Assembly: GCA_964523005.1 (NCBI GenBank)
Contig: CAZFZL010000018.1
Span: forward strand, 1 to 19,826
Length of the DNA stretch: 19,826 nt
Origin: UMGS1307 sp964523005
Lineage (GTDB): Bacteria; Bacillota; Clostridia; Oscillospirales; CAG-382
Direction: 5' to 3'
This document shows positions 17,037 to 19,826 of the stretch, piece after piece. The notes beneath the pieces were generated by a model. That model was not told where the DNA came from. It made no database searches and was given only the letters and a program-made list of their open reading frames with translations. The translations under genes and the position numbers were made by a program. Each line of letters opens with the position of its first letter. Position 1 is the stretch's first letter.

Positions 17037-18254
17037 CTATCTGTTGTCCGATGCCGCGCCGGTGTAGCTGTCGACGATCACGTCACCGAGCACACCTCTT
17101 ACGAAGGCGCTCTTTTTTGCTGCCGCGACGGCTTCGTCAAGGCTTTCGGGAAGCCTTTCAAGATCTTCATGCGTATGTTTATTGTCCGATACCGAGGGAA
17201 GCGGAAGCTGTTTTTCTATTCCGTCAAGACCGGCGTTGATTATCAGCGCCAGCGCAAGATACGGATTGGCAGTACAGTCCGGCGAACGCAGCTCAAGCCT
17301 TGAATACATGCGACTTCTTACTGCCGGGATACGAATGAGCTGGTTTCTGTTTTCTTCCGACCACGAGACATATTTCGGAGCTTTATCTTCGCCGAGGCGG
17401 TTGTACGACTGCTTTGTCGGGTTCAAAAAAGCTGTCATTTCGCATATGCGCTCCATAACACCTGCCATAAAGCTGGCGCGAACGCTGTGGCTCACTTCGT
17501 TTACGCCGTCTCTGAGAGATATATTTATGTGGAAGCCGCTGCCGCTTTTGTTGGCGATGGGCTTCGGCGAAAAGCTGGCGTAAAGCCCGCTGTGCGATGC
17601 GACGGTACGAACAACGCTTTTGAAGGTCATTACGTTGTCTGCGCTTTCAAGCGCACCGGAATATCTGAAGTCTATCTCGTTTTGTCCCGGGCCTTCCTCA
17701 TGGTGTGAAGCTTCCGGCATAATGCCCATCTGCTCAAGCGTAAGGCATATCTCACGTCTGACGTTTTCGCCCTTGTCAAAAGGAGCTATGTCAAAATATC
17801 CTCCGTTGTCAAACGGCAGCGCAGGTTCGCCGCGTTCATCAGTAGAGAAGAGATAAAACTCAAGCTCTGTTCCTATTTCCGGTATTATACCGAGTGAACG
17901 CGAGCGTTCGACGGCTTTTCTGAGTATATAGCGGCTGTCCGATTCATAGGGCGTGCCGTCGGGATATATCACGTCGCAGAAAAAGCGAATGACGCGGCCT
18001 GTCGACGGACGCCACGGCAATATCGACATGGTGCCAAGGTCGGGAACGAGAAACAGATCGCCGTGAGAGCTTGTACCGTAGCCCATCACTGCCGAAGCAT
18101 CAAAGGGTATTCCCTCTTCCACGGCGCGTAAAAGCTCGCCCGAAAGGACAGAGATATTCTTCTGATGTCCTAAGATGTTACTGAATGCGAGTCGAACAAA
18201 TTTTATATCGTTCTCTGCCACGAAGCTAAGCACTTCCTGTTTGTCTGCGTTCAT
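17037..18254 (-). CDS. glnA: Glutamine synthetase, type I-like, divergent
   Basis: A protein of 405 residues against about 444 in classical type I enzymes; it joins glutamate and ammonia with ATP. Conserved active-site segments include FDASA (Asp52), GTELEFYLF, SHHEEGPGQNEIDF, GSGFHINIS, NRNQLIRIPA and RLELRSPDCTANPYLA. Oddities: the flap motif that reads GYEAP in B. subtilis is GEDKAP (Lys291 in place of the flap glutamate), and the C-terminus stops about 20-25 residues early, lacking the usual final helix with the WE and Tyr residues. No adenylylation loop is seen. I start at ATG 18254, matching family N-termini (VLSFVAENDIKFVRLAF) and lying downstream of an internal promoter; upstream ATGs at 18308 and 18287 are less likely. 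Confidence 0.9.
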   Translation of the reverse strand: MNADKQEVLSFVAENDIKFVRLAFSNILGHQKNISVLSGELLRAVEEGIPFDASAVMGYGTSSHGDLFLVPDLGTMSILPWRPSTGRVIRFFCDVIYPDGTPYESDSRYILRKAVERSRSLGIIPEIGTELEFYLFSTDERGEPALPFDNGGYFDIAPFDKGENVRREICLTLEQMGIMPEASHHEEGPGQNEIDFRYSGALESADNVMTFKSVVRTVASHSGLYASFSPKPIANKSGSGFHINISLRDGVNEVSHSVRASFMAGVMERICEMTAFLNPTKQSYNRLGEDKAPKYVSWSEENRNQLIRIPAVRSRMYSRLELRSPDCTANPYLALALIINAGLDGIEKQLPLPSVSDNKHTHEDLERLPESLDEAVAAAKKSAFVRGVLGDVIVDSYTGAASDNR

Positions 18255-18299
18255 TTTTCCGTCATCCTTTTCATTTTTTCCGATCATACGATCAATAAT

Positions 18300-18328
18300 A
18301 TAATACACTATTCAATTATAAATGTAAA
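18300..18328 (-). promoter_or_regulatory. Candidate internal promoter for glnA
   Basis: On the minus strand TTTACA (18328-18323) and TATTAT (18305-18300) are separated by exactly 17 bases. The start site would fall near 18293, giving a leader of about 40 bases before the glnA ATG at 18254. The -35 box lies inside the last codons of the upstream GXGXG gene. The region is AT-rich, so a chance match is possible. Confidence 0.45.
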
Positions 18329-18959
18329 GTTGTTTATAAGGGTTTTTTGTATTCGGAGTGAACACATACCACTCATCAGAGAGCAATTTTTCTGCGTCAG
18401 TACCGAAAATACGGCAGTATTCACGTACAGCAAAATCAAGCTCCGGAGTGATCCGGGTCACCTTCTCACACGTCACCTGCTTCGGTATATCCGGCGGAAG
18501 ATGCATCGTTCTAAGATATATGCTGCCGCCGTGCATTCCCGTTCCGCAAAAATTCCCGACAATACTGCTGTCCTCACAGCCGATTCCGAGCACGACTATT
18601 GTTCCCCCTGCAAGGTATTCGCCCAGAAAGCTCCCGGCTTGAGTACCTATCACGATGAGAGGAGTTTTTTCCTTATATTGCTTCATGTGTATGCCGGCGC
18701 GGTATCCGGCGCTGTCGCGTACAAAAATACTTCCGCCGCGCATCGCGTAGCCTGCTGCGTCACCGGTGCTTCCGTGGATTGCTATTTTTCCAGCGTTCAT
18801 CGTATCTCCGGTCGCGTCCTGTGCGTTGCCGTAAAGGGTGATGTGCGCACCGTCAAGATAAGCGCCGAGTGCGTTGCCGGGCGTTCCCTCAAGCAATATG
18901 TCTCGGTCTGACGCACCGCATCCGATATATCTTTCTCCGAGTACCTTTATTTGTTCCAT
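18312..18959 (-). CDS. Stand-alone GXGXG domain of glutamate synthase (GltB C-terminal-like)
   Basis: A protein of 215 residues corresponding to the C-terminal right-handed beta-helix of the glutamate synthase large subunit, as found in split glutamate synthases of archaea and clostridia. Repeated Gly-rich turns are visible: GNALGAYLDG, GNAQDATGDTMNAG, GSTGDAAGYAMRGG, RDSAGYRAGIHMK, GTQAGSFLGEYLAGG and GNFCGTGMHGGSIYLR. In full enzymes this domain has a structural role between amidotransferase and FMN domains and no catalysis of its own. ATG 18959 is preceded by an AGGGAGAAGGA site; a longer reading from 19016 overlaps the remnant upstream gene. Here the amidotransferase partner is broken and no FMN-domain gene is present in the window, so its partner must be elsewhere or it has another use, possibly with the adjacent glutamine synthetase. 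Confidence 0.85.
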   Translation of the reverse strand: MEQIKVLGERYIGCGASDRDILLEGTPGNALGAYLDGAHITLYGNAQDATGDTMNAGKIAIHGSTGDAAGYAMRGGSIFVRDSAGYRAGIHMKQYKEKTPLIVIGTQAGSFLGEYLAGGTIVVLGIGCEDSSIVGNFCGTGMHGGSIYLRTMHLPPDIPKQVTCEKVTRITPELDFAVREYCRIFGTDAEKLLSDEWYVFTPNTKNPYKQLYIYN

Positions 18960-18960
18960 A

Positions 18961-19223
18961 TTATCCTTCTCCCTGAGCATCGGTGTTGAGCAGGCTTTCC
19001 CTTTTCGTTCTTCCAAACGCCATCAGCCCCGGCTTTTTCATTACGAGCTCGAAGTCGATGGTATTCCGTACCCGGCAAAGCCGCCGCCGAGTCCGTTTGA
19101 ACGCTCATGCATGATAGCGATCGATCTGACCGCCGTTTCTCCCGATATGCGTTCACCCTCACGCGAAAACACACCGCATATCGCACAGCCTGACGGTATT
19201 CTGTATTGTCCTTCTAAAAGCAT
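18961..19223 (-). pseudogene. Broken class II amidotransferase (split GltB N-terminal domain) remnant
   Basis: An ORF of 60 residues from ATG 19223 begins like the amidotransferase subunit of split glutamate synthases: RIPSGCAICGVFSREGERIS with the nucleophile Cys13 after a short propeptide, then IMHERSNGLGGGFAGYG. The resemblance stops there, and the frame hits TAA at 19041 (PSTSSS, stop). Downstream another frame is open and protein-like (TIDFELVMKKPGLMAFGRT, on to TAA at 18961-18963), and its internal ATG overlaps the first stop as TAATG. A full domain needs about 350 residues, so most of it is missing. A large internal deletion plus frame change explains this best; an assembly collapse is the alternative. 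I do not recognise the second fragment. It lies between the leader and the GXGXG gene. Confidence 0.7.
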
Positions 19224-19267
19224 TTTCGTGCCGTGCCTTTCTCTTATCCTTGCTGATTTTTCAAAAC

Positions 19268-19321
19268 AAAAAAAGACAGGGCGCCGCCGGCAGATAAAAA
19301 TCTGTCGCGGACGCCCTTGTC
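19268..19321 (-). terminator. Leader terminator (attenuator) upstream of the glutamate synthase/glnA operon
   Basis: In the minus-strand transcript GACAAGGGCG (19321-19312) pairs with CGCCCTGTC (19283-19275), nine base pairs with one bulged A, enclosing a smaller hairpin (CAGAT with ATCTG), and is followed at once by seven T residues. It begins only a few bases after the predicted transcription start, so RNA from that promoter must pass it before the genes. It could also stop transcripts from pnp, which has no other visible terminator. Confidence 0.8.
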
Positions 19322-19323
19322 CA
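19308..19323 (-). promoter_or_regulatory. Candidate ANTAR-type hexaloop hairpin
   Basis: The minus-strand RNA has a stem TGGAC/GTCCG (five pairs, the outermost a G-U) closing a six-base loop AAGGGC. The loop has A at position 1 and G at position 4, the signature of ANTAR RNA targets. Its 5' side is the same sequence that forms the 5' side of the terminator, so the two structures exclude each other. Known targets have two such hairpins; I could not find a second canonical one, so this call is tentative. Confidence 0.5.
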
Positions 19324-19329
19324 TTACTT

Positions 19330-19357
19330 ATTATACTACTGCAATGCGTTTTGTCAA
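19330..19357 (-). promoter_or_regulatory. Consensus sigma-A promoter
   Basis: A perfect TTGACA (19357-19352) and a perfect TATAAT (19335-19330) are separated by 16 bases on the minus strand. Transcription should start near 19323, directly at the base of the hexaloop hairpin. The strength of the promoter, combined with an immediate terminator, is typical of genes controlled after initiation. The remaining sequence up to the pnp stop (19358-19449) shows nothing else I can assign. Confidence 0.85.
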
Positions 19358-19449
19358 TACCCTTTTTTCGTTAAGAACAGGTATCTTTTTTATGAAAGCC
19401 ATAAAATGCATTTATATCATCTTACCGCTTCATAAACAGCATTGTTATT

Positions 19450-19826
19450 TCAGTCGTCGAGTGCATCCTTACGTGAGAGGTTGATACGTCCCTTATCGTC
19501 GATCTCTATGACTTTGACTTTTATTTCATCGCCGACGCTTACGACATCTTCGACCTTTTCAACGCGTTTCTTGTCGAGCTTGCTGATGTGGACGAGGCCT
19601 TCCTTGCCGGGAGCGAATTCAACGAACGCGCCGAAGTTGAGGAGTCTGGTGACCTTGCCGGTGAACACGGCGCCGACCTCAGGCTCTTTTACTATCGCGT
19701 TGATGACGGCGAGTGCCTTATATGCGTCGTCCTTGTTGACGGCGGATATGAAGATGCTGCCGTCTTCTTCGATATCTATCTGGGTGTTGGTGTCTGCGGT
19801 GATCTTCTGGATGACCTTTCCGCCCG
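19450..19826 (-). CDS. pnp: Polynucleotide phosphorylase (3' end, KH and S1 domains)
   Basis: Partial gene; the frame is open to the right edge. About 125 C-terminal residues are visible. They comprise the end of a KH domain (GGKVIQKITADTNTQIDIEE, then DGSIFISAVNKDDAYKALAVI) and an S1 RNA-binding domain (VGAVFTGKVTRLLNFGAFVEF, EGLVHISKL, GDEIKVKVIEID, GRINLSRKDAL). This order and the linking motif are those of PNPase, the phosphorolytic 3'-5' exoribonuclease of mRNA turnover. The protein ends just after the S1 domain with an acidic DD. No clear intrinsic terminator lies in the 90 bases downstream of the stop. Confidence 0.95.
   Translation of the reverse strand, partial: GGKVIQKITADTNTQIDIEEDGSIFISAVNKDDAYKALAVINAIVKEPEVGAVFTGKVTRLLNFGAFVEFAPGKEGLVHISKLDKKRVEKVEDVVSVGDEIKVKVIEIDDKGRINLSRKDALDD

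Noticed and set aside
18255..18308. Longer N-terminus for glutamine synthetase starting at 18308
   Set aside because: It would begin only three bases after the preceding stop, inside an AT-rich promoter-like stretch, without a ribosome binding site, and would add 18 residues absent from the family.
18330..18911. Open reading frame of 193 codons on the plus strand
   Set aside because: It is antisense to the clear glycine-repeat GXGXG gene and has a composition typical of a shadow frame.
19374..19449. Hairpin after pnp (TTATGAAGC with GCTTTCATAA) as a pnp terminator
   Set aside because: The stem has a bulge, the loop is long, and it is followed by A residues rather than T residues in the direction of pnp.
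1..19826. Mobile elements, CRISPR arrays, tRNA or rRNA genes
   Set aside because: I found no repeat-spacer pattern, transposase motif, terminal inverted repeats or tRNA-like cloverleaf; the window reads as core chromosome.

Overview
The window looks like a chromosomal segment of an endospore-forming, anaerobic Clostridia (Firmicutes), perhaps an uncultured Oscillospirales- or Christensenellales-type gut bacterium. The reasons are: spoIIR and a SpoVB-type flippase (sporulation), AddAB rather than RecBCD, a MEP-pathway gene (ispE), a ferredoxin-tailed DUF362 protein, and a glutamine synthetase paired with an ANTAR regulator, a pairing familiar from clostridia. Base composition is mixed, with frequent ATA isoleucine codons. 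I see no tRNA, rRNA, insertion sequence, phage gene or CRISPR array. Genes are tightly packed, and no gene-free stretch exceeds about 230 bases.

Left part (1-4067, + strand): a tightly coupled run of the 3' end of a PHP-type histidinol-phosphatase gene, an Lrp/AsnC regulator, a PLP aminotransferase, a DUF362 protein with two 4Fe-4S clusters, and ispE. Most of these genes overlap or abut their neighbour. A second + strand unit (4129-11260) carries spoIIR, addB and addA. A perfect 10-bp inverted repeat brackets the spoIIR ribosome binding site and runs into its start codon.

Middle (11124-14053): a minus-strand SpoVB/MATE-like flippase gene converges on addA and overlaps its 3' end by 137 bp. 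A 190-bp intergenic region with a sigma-A-like promoter drives glyA (+), which ends at a hairpin terminator shared with the convergent nadE.

Right part (14059-19449, - strand): a nitrogen-assimilation unit. Read in transcription order it has a consensus promoter, a leader with an ANTAR-type hexaloop hairpin and a competing terminator, a broken glutamate-synthase amidotransferase gene, a stand-alone GXGXG domain of glutamate synthase, a divergent glutamine synthetase, an ANTAR antiterminator with a degenerate receiver, CTP synthase, and ammonia-dependent NAD synthetase. This arrangement suggests an autoregulated antitermination circuit that ties glutamine synthesis to enzymes consuming glutamine or ammonia. 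It is the most interesting part of the window. The right edge holds the 3' end of pnp.
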